DNA of 16,906 bases, taken from assembly GCA_016926235.1 (NCBI GenBank), contig JAFGOZ010000195.1, positions 1 through 16,906 on the forward strand, given 5' to 3'. Position 1 is the stretch's first letter; each line of letters opens with the position of its first letter. The translations under genes and the position numbers were made by a program. Below the pieces are notes generated by a model. It was given only the letters and a program-made list of their open reading frames with translations, was not told where the DNA came from and searched no databases. Below are positions 1-7,750 of the stretch, in pieces. This stretch comes from Bacteroidales bacterium. GTDB lineage: Bacteria; Bacteroidota; Bacteroidia; Bacteroidales; UBA10428.

Positions 1-1
1 G

Positions 2-403
2 AGTGATAACCACCTGGCTACATTGCATCAGATACTCCACGAAGATCCACCAAAAGTTAAAGAGTTTAACACCAAGGTGCCCGGATGGTTATCTGAAATC
101 ATAAACGGTTGTTTGGTAAAAGATCGCATCTTGCGTATTCCGGATGGATACATTCTGGCTGATGCACTCAGGAATAAAGAAACGCCGGATTATGCAAATA
201 ACGCTTTTATGAAGGAAAGCAGTGAATTCGATACAAATAGGTTTGAAAATAAAAATAATGAATCAAAAAAATATTTTAAAAATAAAAAGAGCAAAAAACA
301 CAAACGTGATCCTGTTGATAAGCACAGGCCATTATATGTTGCAATATTTGTTACTCTTTTTATTATTCTGCTATTTCTCGGAATTTATGTGGGTGGTATG
401 TAG
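2..403 (+). CDS. Ser/Thr protein kinase, C-terminal fragment with terminal membrane anchor
   Basis: The frame is open from the left edge, so only the last 133 residues are present. The first ~55 residues match the end of the C-lobe of bacterial Hanks-type Ser/Thr kinases: an ILHEDPP motif, then a VPGWLSEIINGCLVKD segment and a final Arg-x-Pro-like RIPDGYILADAL helix. In this family that region follows the activation segment; the ATP-binding and catalytic loops lie upstream, unseen. A Lys/Asn-rich linker (about residues 75-105) leads to one strongly hydrophobic span (about 110-130), and the protein stops four residues later. The kinase is therefore a cytoplasmic enzyme anchored by its tail, with no periplasmic sensor domain of its own. 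The next gene starts 49 bases downstream, and the following envelope genes are plausible partners. The kinase call is confident; substrate and pathway are unknown. Confidence 0.85.
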   Translation, partial: SDNHLATLHQILHEDPPKVKEFNTKVPGWLSEIINGCLVKDRILRIPDGYILADALRNKETPDYANNAFMKESSEFDTNRFENKNNESKKYFKNKKSKKHKRDPVDKHRPLYVAIFVTLFIILLFLGIYVGGM

Positions 404-452
404 TACTATTTCAGGCAGACTTCAATTTAATAGATAATAATTCATTAAATAA

Positions 453-2105
453 ATGAATCAATCTTATTATATGAAAATAACCTGGATCTTTAAGAAGATT
501 AAGATGTTAAAAATATCTGTAGTATTACTTTCAATATTTCTAACTATCCCTTTTAACCGGTCTCAAAGTCAACCACTTACTGGTTCTCAGCTTCGAAAAA
601 TAAATGAAGCGTTGCTGGAATTGATAAACGATTATGAGAGTTATTCAAGATTTACAACAGACAACAAAAGGATTAATGATAATTACATTTCTCTTTTCAC
701 AGATCTGTTTGATAATAATGCCTCATTGTATATTGATATTTTACCTTCAAATAAAGTAAGTGATCAAGTTAGTTTATCGCAATATATAAGCATATTAAAT
801 AAGTACTATTCTACTGGAGTAGGAGTTAAATTGCACAATATTCTATTTGATCTACCAATTAATCTTGGTAAAGACAGATATAAAGTAAATGCTGAACTAT
901 CCAAGGAAATATACGGTTACACTGGAACCAATGTCTATTACAGAGATACTATTCCGCTTGTGTTAACAATTGGCTTCAGTATTTCCGGTGATGACATTAA
1001 TGATATCAAAATACTTGGTATTTCTGGAGAACCCAAAGGCCGGTTTTTAAAACTCAGGGTTCTGAAGTCTTTTACACGTAAGCCTGTTGAAAACTCTGAA
1101 ATAAGAATTGATTCAAAACTTGTACAGACTGACAGCCAGGGTATTGCTGTAATTGAAAACATTGAACCAAACAAAAGGCATAATCTTACTATTTCACATG
1201 ATTCTTATAAACCGATTGTTTACTCAAACATTGATATTGATAAATTTGTTGAAGGGAATACCAACAGGAATCATCAGATATTAAGACTCCCATATTATGA
1301 TCAAAATGAATTCATTTTCTTCATGAATACTCTCAACTTTACTCTCGCTCCAGTTGTGTCGTTTGGTTTTCCAGGTTTAAAAACTATTGTGAGTGAAGGA
1401 CAAAATGACGAACTTGAGTTGGAAAACTTCAGGGAACGTGGAAGCCTGAGCCCGAGGATAGGGATTCGATTTGGTATAACTTTGTTAACAACAACAAATA
1501 TAGAATTCTCTTTAAATTCTGGAGTTGAAAAGAACTTTATAAGGGCAGCTTATTCATTTGACACATGTCACATAACAAATGTTGTTGGTGATCCCTTCCA
1601 TGGAGGATATATAGAATTGATAAATCTTTATAAACATAAGCAAAATATATCTCTTAGTTTTACTGATTTCCCAATCTTCGCTGCCTTAGACTATAAGAAA
1701 TTTAAAGGTTTCAGCCTGGGTGTAAACTTTGGTATCCGCTTTTCTAATCTGAATAAAAGTACATGTTCAATAAAATCAGGATATGAAACCATTGGTACAT
1801 TAGAACCAACTGATACTATCTTGTCATTTAAATACTACAATTTTATCACGGAAAAGAAATTCCTGTCATATCAGGTAGGTCTCACAATAAGTAAGGAAAT
1901 ACTGCCATCGCTAGATATCTATATGGGACCAACGATATTTTTCTACAACAAAGATTTATTTAAAAATGAGTTGGTTTCTGGAACCATACTATCTCCTGAT
2001 AAACAGTTGAACAACATACTCAATACCTACAGCAGGAGTAAAATACAAAATGTGGCTTTGGAATTCGGCATTAAGTATAATTTTAATTCAATTAACTTAA
2101 AATAA
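453..2105 (+). CDS. Exported outer-membrane barrel-like protein with N-terminal NTF2-like and regulatory-like domains
   Basis: 550 residues from the ATG at 453. An internal ATG at 504 would give a cleaner signal peptide (MLKISVVLLSIFLTIPFNRS, cut near SQSQ), so the true start may be there. After the signal comes a ~140-residue alpha+beta region (about 45-190) whose helix-then-strand layout loosely resembles NTF2/SnoaL-like folds; this is a weak call. Residues ~193-270 look like a carboxypeptidase-regulatory/PEGA-type beta domain (VENSEIRID, QTDSQGIAVIENIEPNKRHNLTISHDSYKP). From ~285 onward, alternating hydrophobic strands with Gly and aromatic residues, ending in an ALEFGIKYNF-type strand, suggest a PorT-like outer-membrane beta-barrel. 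It lies between the kinase and a zinc-ribbon membrane protein (5-base gap), so it probably forms the outer-membrane part of the same envelope assembly. Specific function is not recognised. Confidence 0.75.
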   Translation: MNQSYYMKITWIFKKIKMLKISVVLLSIFLTIPFNRSQSQPLTGSQLRKINEALLELINDYESYSRFTTDNKRINDNYISLFTDLFDNNASLYIDILPSNKVSDQVSLSQYISILNKYYSTGVGVKLHNILFDLPINLGKDRYKVNAELSKEIYGYTGTNVYYRDTIPLVLTIGFSISGDDINDIKILGISGEPKGRFLKLRVLKSFTRKPVENSEIRIDSKLVQTDSQGIAVIENIEPNKRHNLTISHDSYKPIVYSNIDIDKFVEGNTNRNHQILRLPYYDQNEFIFFMNTLNFTLAPVVSFGFPGLKTIVSEGQNDELELENFRERGSLSPRIGIRFGITLLTTTNIEFSLNSGVEKNFIRAAYSFDTCHITNVVGDPFHGGYIELINLYKHKQNISLSFTDFPIFAALDYKKFKGFSLGVNFGIRFSNLNKSTCSIKSGYETIGTLEPTDTILSFKYYNFITEKKFLSYQVGLTISKEILPSLDIYMGPTIFFYNKDLFKNELVSGTILSPDKQLNNILNTYSRSKIQNVALEFGIKYNFNSINLK

Positions 2106-2110
2106 ACATC

Positions 2111-3166
2111 ATGAGCATCAGTTTGAAATGCAATATATGTCACCATGATTTTACTGTCAGAAAATTTGAATCAAATCAAACATGCCCTGTCTGTGGTTCA
2201 ACAAATGTTTTCAAGAAATCAGGTGAATATTTGGTATCCACTCCCTTGCTCAAAAAGCTTATTCTTACAGAGATAATCCTTATAATCATCATTGTGTCTG
2301 CGATTTTGTTATTCAATGTTGAAGGGCCCCGAATTTCTAAAGTGGAAACAAATAAAGAGGATCATCTTATAAATGTCACTGTAAAAGCTTCCTTATTAAA
2401 CAGAAGACTTGAATATTCTTTTGATAATGGGAAAACTTATCAGAATAAAAATAATTTTAAAGTACAGCAACCTGGTACATATATAATAATAGTGAGAGAT
2501 GACAAGAACAAGAAAAATGAATGGGGTATACCTGTAACGTTTTCTGATGAAGATTTTGATACTTATAGAACGCAATCAGTCGCTGCCTCTTCTGCTCCCC
2601 CGCCTCAGATAACAGGAGTTGAGCCTGTAAATGAAAGCTTACCAGGTATGAATGACGGGCAGATTATAATACATACAGTTGATGGTGAAAAGCCAATCAG
2701 ATATTCAATAGACGGGGGTCAGTCATTTTCAGATGACAGCATATTCGGCAACCTTGAAGACGGCAGTTACACTGTATATGTGGTGGATAATGATTCACAG
2801 ATTGATACATGGCCTGACCCTGTAATCTTAAATCAGGGAGTTGTTGAAACAGCAGAACAAACCCAATCACAGCCGCCATCGCCAAATATGGTTGAAAACT
2901 TACTTAACGAATTGTTCTCAGATCCCGAGAATAGAACATTAAGGGATTCATTACAGAGTTACTTTGTTAGTCAGACAATGAATGTGGAGTGTGAACTGGT
3001 TGACATACCACCAAATACACCATATCAACTTTTCCAGTTTCTCCAGCGAAGATACGAAGGGCAGCCAGGATCAAAAAGGATTCATGTTCTTGAAATAGGT
3101 TATGATAATATGAACCGCATAAACTTGTTAAGAATTAGGGAAACCCGGGTTTTGTCAAACAATTGA
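2111..3166 (+). CDS. Membrane protein: cytoplasmic zinc ribbon, one TM helix, periplasmic SprB-like beta repeats
   Basis: 351 residues. The N-terminus carries two CxxC pairs (C7/C10 and C25/C28, 14 residues apart), a treble-clef zinc ribbon that should sit in the cytoplasm. A single hydrophobic helix follows (about 50-69). Beyond it are two similar beta units (about 78-145 and 168-245), each with a YSFDNGKTYQ / YSIDGGQSFS motif followed by a GxYxxxVxD strand, the pattern of SprB-type repeats in Bacteroidota surface proteins. They are split by an Ala/Ser/Pro linker (SVAASSAPPPQITG). The C-terminal ~95 residues form an unrecognised alpha/beta domain (VENLLNELFSDPENRTLRDS onward). The layout could link a cytoplasmic event, such as phosphorylation by the upstream kinase, to periplasmic partners. 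The gene starts five bases after its upstream neighbour and is probably co-transcribed. Topology is well supported; function is inferred only from context. Confidence 0.75.
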   Translation: MSISLKCNICHHDFTVRKFESNQTCPVCGSTNVFKKSGEYLVSTPLLKKLILTEIILIIIIVSAILLFNVEGPRISKVETNKEDHLINVTVKASLLNRRLEYSFDNGKTYQNKNNFKVQQPGTYIIIVRDDKNKKNEWGIPVTFSDEDFDTYRTQSVAASSAPPPQITGVEPVNESLPGMNDGQIIIHTVDGEKPIRYSIDGGQSFSDDSIFGNLEDGSYTVYVVDNDSQIDTWPDPVILNQGVVETAEQTQSQPPSPNMVENLLNELFSDPENRTLRDSLQSYFVSQTMNVECELVDIPPNTPYQLFQFLQRRYEGQPGSKRIHVLEIGYDNMNRINLLRIRETRVLSNN

Positions 3167-3177
3167 ATGAGGAAAAT

Positions 3178-3678
3178 ATGAAATTGATAAAACATTATCT
3201 TATTTACATACCAGTCTTATTATCGGTATTGGCACTTACAGGTTGTGCTTCAACCAAAAAAAGTGCAAATACAAAGAAGAAGATAAAGGATAATGAAATT
3301 GTTGTCTATGAGAACAATGTAATAGTTGATCCTGTGTCTAATTATATTTGGGAGTTTTTTGAAGACAATCCTACCACATATTATCGATTTAAGCTGAATA
3401 ACACAAACAGCTTGTCCAGGCTACCTGCTTTGGACCAGATGACTGCACTGCTTGAGAAAATCAGTTATCAGCTTGAAAGCAAAAGGAATCATGGTAATGT
3501 AGCTGAAAGTAGGTGGTTTGACAATGATTGTAATTTTCTTACTTCGTCGTCTGTAACTACACCTGAGGGAGAAGTCCTATATGAGGTCGTTCATTGGAAT
3601 CCGGATGACAGATCACTACAAAAAAGGACTGTTACGGGAGGAGATCTGGTTGTAATACTCTTATTAAATGAAAATTAA
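3178..3678 (+). CDS. Small lipoprotein of the kinase/vWA envelope operon (TssQ-like role possible)
   Basis: 166 residues from the ATG at 3178, preceded by a GAGGA ribosome-binding-like stretch. A TTG five codons earlier (3163) overlaps the previous stop and is less likely. The signal peptide ends in a clear lipobox, LALTGC, with the lipidated Cys at residue 23. The residues after it (ASTKKSANTKKK) are basic and lack an acidic surface-export signal, so the protein probably faces the periplasm from the outer membrane. The mature part (~144 residues) is alpha/beta with a helix near PALDQMTALLEKISYQLESK and a C-terminal beta region; no enzymatic motif is seen. Its size and place next to the vWA gene would fit the lipoprotein TssQ of Bacteroidota T6SS membrane complexes, or the lipoprotein TagQ by analogy, but no sequence-level recognition is claimed. 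Confidence 0.75.
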   Translation: MKLIKHYLIYIPVLLSVLALTGCASTKKSANTKKKIKDNEIVVYENNVIVDPVSNYIWEFFEDNPTTYYRFKLNNTNSLSRLPALDQMTALLEKISYQLESKRNHGNVAESRWFDNDCNFLTSSSVTTPEGEVLYEVVHWNPDDRSLQKRTVTGGDLVVILLLNEN

Positions 3679-4322
3679 TGAAAATGATCCGTAAACTTAC
3701 AATATATGTCCTGGTTATTCTTTTTAATGTGGATTCTATCCTACCACAGGATTATTCGGAAAAGAATGACAGGTCTTATCATTTAATATATCTTGATATC
3801 AGCCGGACAAAAGAAAGGAAAGACTTAACTGATAAATTGATAAGCTTAATAAATGAAGTCAGGATCAGTAGGGATGATTTTCTTGTTTACTTAAGTAATG
3901 GTTACAAACCAGTGATCTTGTCTTCTCAGGAAATTCAAAATAATCAGATTGAAAATTTGACATCTATACTGCAAACCTTGAATACCAGTTCTCCGATGCT
4001 TATGTTTGACAAAGATACTATTTTGAATATCTGGGATAGAAATGATATAATATCTGTCAACGATTTAGGGAAAATAGAATTAAGGTACAAATCTGTTTAT
4101 TTTCATTTCTTTATATCATCAGAACTATTTAAAGTTCAGGAAGATGAACTTATTGACAAATTCCTCCTCATAAAAAACCTAACAAAAAAACATATTGATG
4201 CAAATAGAATAATTATTGACTTATTATTCAGCAGGAATGATTCTGAATCATTTCTTGAACGAAAGAATCAATTGGCAAGAAACAACTGGACCGGGTATAA
4301 TTATTCATTTACACAATACTAA
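3678..4322 (+). CDS. Exported protein with a vWA-like N-terminal motif
   Basis: 214 residues. The ATG at 3678 overlaps the upstream TAA by one base (TAATG), a sign of translational coupling; a second ATG at 3684 is possible. A signal peptide (IRKLTIYVLVILFNVDSILPQ) is followed by a strand and motif, YHLIYLDISRT, with D40, S42 and T44 laid out like the DxSxS/T start of a von Willebrand A metal site, then an amphipathic helix (DLTDKLISLINEV) and a second strand (DDFLVYLSNG), as in a Rossmann-like vWA core. The other metal-site residues were not located, so this could be a degenerate vWA or an unrelated alpha/beta fold. The C-terminal half is mixed and Asn/Ile-rich. It probably acts in the periplasm with the large vWA protein encoded just downstream. 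Confidence 0.65.
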   Translation: MKMIRKLTIYVLVILFNVDSILPQDYSEKNDRSYHLIYLDISRTKERKDLTDKLISLINEVRISRDDFLVYLSNGYKPVILSSQEIQNNQIENLTSILQTLNTSSPMLMFDKDTILNIWDRNDIISVNDLGKIELRYKSVYFHFFISSELFKVQEDELIDKFLLIKNLTKKHIDANRIIIDLLFSRNDSESFLERKNQLARNNWTGYNYSFTQY

Positions 4323-4337
4323 TTATAATTTAATAAA

Positions 4338-6737
4338 ATGAGATCCCATACCTTGCAGGGAATTTTAATATTATTATTCCTGAATCAGCTAACAGTTTAT
4401 TCCCAATCGCTAAATTCGTTAAAAGCTGTTGGCAAACCTGATATTTTCTTTATTCCGGTGTATCAAACCAATATCAATTCGTCATATTCAGCCTTGAACA
4501 GATATTGGATTGTATATTCAGACAGGGATAAAAACCAAACATATACAACCCCAGGTGGAAACGTTGTTAAAAACACTTTGAATTTTATGGAGAGGTTCCG
4601 GGTAGCTGAAAGCTCTGACACTTACGTCCACATTTACAAAGAAATTCAACCTACCGTCTGGCCTCAGATTAGCCCTGATGCTGTTGATTATGGCTGGATT
4701 GACAAAAACAAGCTATTGCTTTGGGAACACTGTCTTCGAAATGCTGCAAGCCTTATAGACAAGAAAGCAATGATACTAAGCACTTTTGAAGGAACAACTA
4801 ATCAGCAATCGAATGACGAAGTGATTATTTACAAACTTAATCCGGAGTTCACTATAGACTCAGATAAAAAATCCAGGTTATTTGAAATTTTGTTTGTCTT
4901 CAAAACTACTGATAATGCTGTTTTACTTGGAGAAAATATAGAGCTCCAAGGCAATGAGACTGATGTGTTGTCTAATATGAGGGGTTGGGTACCTGTTGAA
5001 AATGTAACATTCTGGGATCACAGAATCACATTGGAACCAAACTGGGAGCAGGCTGCCGCAAAAGAGAGAACTGATAAAAATATAAAACCTGCAATTTTTA
5101 TTGATGAAAAAGCAGCAATGGATTACCAGTCAGGCATTAAAGTCGATCCGAAGTTTATTGTTTGGGAGAATGATCCTGGAGCTAAAAGAAATATTGGTCA
5201 ATGGAGGAGATTCCCGATTCTCGAAGCACGGAATACAGGAATTCAATATACAGGTGTGATGGGAAAAATAAAGTCAGAATCAGCAATTATGGATCCTGAG
5301 AGAATGGCTGAAATACGAAAAGCTATCGAAGCTCTTGAAATGAAAACAAGAAAAATAAATGTTGTTTTTGTAGTGGATGGAACAGAAAGTATGGGTAAAT
5401 TCTATGAATCTATTGCACGTGGTATTCAGACCAGTGTGAATAATCTGCAACTTGAAGACACCCAGAACCGTTTCTCATTTGGTGCTGTGATATACCGCGA
5501 TTTTCTTGAAGGTGAAAATAAAATTGAGTTGCGTCCATTGACAGAAAATTATAAGGAGATAATTGAATTTTTTAATGTCGCAAGAACAGATTATAGCCGT
5601 GATAAGGATTTACCTGAGGCAGTATTTTATGGATTAAAAACAGCATTAACTCAACTTGGGATAAGAAAAGGGGAAAGCAATTTTATTGTTCTTATTGGTG
5701 ATTGCGGCAATCATTACAGAATCGATGATACCCAGGTTCCAATTGATGAAGTTATTGTTCTCCTGGCGGAGACTGAATCAAGTTTAATCTCATATCAGGT
5801 CAACAACGGTTTTTATCCAACATACCAGGAATTTATTGACCAATCGAGAAGATTAATAATAGGAAGTGCATTAAGAATCAGAAAGATCAGAGAAGAAAAC
5901 AAGGTAAAATGGATAAATGAGAATTCATATCTCGAAGATCCTATTTTTGTATCAACAGCACCCAATAGGTATACCTTAAACCCCCAGGAAATAATAGGAA
6001 GTTATCTATTCCCAGGTATAGGACAAGCTTTATCATACGAAATTCTTGAAAAAGAAATAATCACTAAAATTGATGAGTTTGATACACGTATAAGTCAGAT
6101 GCTGGCCAAAGCTTACGAAGTGATAAGAGGTGCAGGTACCCCGGAAACTGATTCAGAAGAAGCTGATGAATATCACCCTGCTGTCATAAATTTCCTTTCA
6201 AAATTACAAGGCTTAAGTAATGAAGAAATTGAAATGATGAAGCACAGGAATTATCAATTTTCAATGAAAGGTTATACTGCAAAAAACGTAAAAAATTTAT
6301 TTTATCCCGTTTTTAAGGAATCTTTGTTTTTATCAAGAGAGGATCTTCTTGTTACTATAATGACTTTAAATTCACTTTGCGGAATTGCTGGCTCAAGTAT
6401 GTCTGACAGAAGAATCAAGATGCAAAATATCTGGATTGATATTCTAGAATCAATAATAGGTTCTGAAAAACGGGAAGAAATTATGAATATGACTGTTGAT
6501 GAACTCCACAATGTTGTTTTTGGACTGCCATCCCAAAGTCAATTCACTTCGCAAGTCCGGTTACGTGATATAGTAGAAATCACTGTAATAGATGACACTA
6601 AATTCGAACAGTATGCAGATTACCTTTGTAATAAATTGACCAGCCTGAGATCAATTGTTAACGATCAGAATTATAATGAGTCATTTGTCTCAAATAATAT
6701 TACTTATTACTGGATACCAATGGAACTGTTTCCATAA
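4338..6737 (+). CDS. Periplasmic vWA protein with N-terminal SH3-like region, TssR-like
   Basis: 799 residues with a signal peptide (QGILILLFLNQLTVYSQS). The N-terminal region (about 50-140) has an SH3-like look: RYWIVYSDRDKNQTYTTPGG, then MERFRVAE, VHIYKE and GWIDKNKLLLW. A von Willebrand A domain starts near residue 340: a hydrophobic strand INVVFVVDGTESM gives D347, T349 and S351 of the DxS/TxS metal site, D424 lies in a DLPEA motif, and D455 in LIGDCGNH. The remaining ~270 residues are largely helical. Length, export, SH3-like start and central vWA match what is known of TssR in Bacteroidota T6SS membrane complexes; the vWA also recalls the periplasmic vWA of the PpkA kinase. The gene begins 15 bases after its upstream neighbour. 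The vWA call is firm; the TssR relation is moderate and needs a profile search. Confidence 0.8.
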   Translation: MRSHTLQGILILLFLNQLTVYSQSLNSLKAVGKPDIFFIPVYQTNINSSYSALNRYWIVYSDRDKNQTYTTPGGNVVKNTLNFMERFRVAESSDTYVHIYKEIQPTVWPQISPDAVDYGWIDKNKLLLWEHCLRNAASLIDKKAMILSTFEGTTNQQSNDEVIIYKLNPEFTIDSDKKSRLFEILFVFKTTDNAVLLGENIELQGNETDVLSNMRGWVPVENVTFWDHRITLEPNWEQAAAKERTDKNIKPAIFIDEKAAMDYQSGIKVDPKFIVWENDPGAKRNIGQWRRFPILEARNTGIQYTGVMGKIKSESAIMDPERMAEIRKAIEALEMKTRKINVVFVVDGTESMGKFYESIARGIQTSVNNLQLEDTQNRFSFGAVIYRDFLEGENKIELRPLTENYKEIIEFFNVARTDYSRDKDLPEAVFYGLKTALTQLGIRKGESNFIVLIGDCGNHYRIDDTQVPIDEVIVLLAETESSLISYQVNNGFYPTYQEFIDQSRRLIIGSALRIRKIREENKVKWINENSYLEDPIFVSTAPNRYTLNPQEIIGSYLFPGIGQALSYEILEKEIITKIDEFDTRISQMLAKAYEVIRGAGTPETDSEEADEYHPAVINFLSKLQGLSNEEIEMMKHRNYQFSMKGYTAKNVKNLFYPVFKESLFLSREDLLVTIMTLNSLCGIAGSSMSDRRIKMQNIWIDILESIIGSEKREEIMNMTVDELHNVVFGLPSQSQFTSQVRLRDIVEITVIDDTKFEQYADYLCNKLTSLRSIVNDQNYNESFVSNNITYYWIPMELFP

Positions 6738-6746
6738 TTATTTTTT

Positions 6747-7652
6747 ATGCATTCGTCTGACAAATATTGTGACAAGCTTTTTGAAATTGACGACCTGAAA
6801 TGTCGGTATTCAGGAAACAAAACCGTACTGCATGTTAGTAACCTGATTATTGAAAGGGGAAGGATAACTGCCATTTTAGGATTATCCGGCATTGGGAAAA
6901 GTACCATGCTTGAAACACTTGGATTGATGAACAATACACTCCCCAGAGAATCAAAGGTAAAATTCTATCCGCGAACCGGAGGGAATCCTATCGATTATGC
7001 CTGGTTATGGTATGAAGCAAATGAAAAGATCCGTTCAAGCATCAGAAAAGAACATTTCAGCTTCATTTTTCAGGAATCTAACCTGATGTATAATTTTTCT
7101 GCTCTGGACAACATCTGTATCACCTTATTGCTTCAGAATAAGACAAAAAAAAATGCCAAATCAATTGTAAAGAAATATGTCCATGATATGGAGATGGATC
7201 AAAAAATCTCTGATTCAACTATGATCTTCAACTTGTCAGGAGGGGAGCGGCAGAGACTTTCTTTTATAAGAGCTGTTGCTCCTGATTTTACTGTTCTGTT
7301 TGGTGACGAACCTACAGGTAATCTGGACGTTATTAACGCAGATAGAGTACTTAAAAACCTTTCTCATGTTCTTAAATCAAAAGGGAAATCGGCAATTATT
7401 GTCACTCATGATATTAAACTATCAATTGAAAATGCAGACGATATTATACTTATTGAAGAGAAAGACGATGAAATAGATGGCAAATACTTTTCTTATGGAT
7501 ATATAACCGGAAATAATGTTTACAAATCAAGTTTGATTAATGAGAGGAAGATGTGGAAAAATCATACTTTGACTGATTGGTATGATAGTGAGTGGATGAA
7601 AGATGAAATATTAAGAATCTTTCAGCAAAAAAAGATTTTCAAGAATAGTTAA
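6747..7652 (+). CDS. ABC transporter ATP-binding protein (LolD/MacB/TagT-like class)
   Basis: 301 residues with all the ATPase motifs: Walker A GLSGIGKST (45-53), Q-loop FIFQES, signature LSGGERQ (163-169), Walker B FTVLFGDEPTGNLD with catalytic E188, and the H-loop His at 221 (VTHD). The motif spacing and the EPTGNLD form are typical of the mechanotransmission ABC class (LolD, MacB, FtsE, TagT). Such proteins usually end ~15-20 residues past the H-loop; here about 65 extra residues follow (EEKDDEIDGKYFSYGY to the end), rich in Trp, Lys and Asp, so this is an extended subunit. It should act in the cytoplasm, paired with the permease encoded next (98-base gap). It starts nine bases after the vWA gene and belongs to the same operon. 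No Shine-Dalgarno is evident. Confidence 0.92.
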   Translation: MHSSDKYCDKLFEIDDLKCRYSGNKTVLHVSNLIIERGRITAILGLSGIGKSTMLETLGLMNNTLPRESKVKFYPRTGGNPIDYAWLWYEANEKIRSSIRKEHFSFIFQESNLMYNFSALDNICITLLLQNKTKKNAKSIVKKYVHDMEMDQKISDSTMIFNLSGGERQRLSFIRAVAPDFTVLFGDEPTGNLDVINADRVLKNLSHVLKSKGKSAIIVTHDIKLSIENADDIILIEEKDDEIDGKYFSYGYITGNNVYKSSLINERKMWKNHTLTDWYDSEWMKDEILRIFQQKKIFKNS

Positions 7653-7750
7653 AATATATTTTAAAATTCCAATAAATATATACCTGGTAAAATCAATGAC
7701 CTCCTAATTCCTGATTGAACGGCTGGTTATTTCTATGACAGAGAACTAAG

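Noticed and set aside
3163..3177. TTG start for the lipoprotein overlapping the previous stop codon
   Set aside because: The ATG at 3178 has a GAGGA stretch just upstream and gives a standard lipoprotein signal peptide; the five extra residues add nothing.
7653..7750. 97-base gap between ABC ATPase and permease considered for a small gene or terminator
   Set aside because: No convincing frame, hairpin with U-run or RNA structure was seen.
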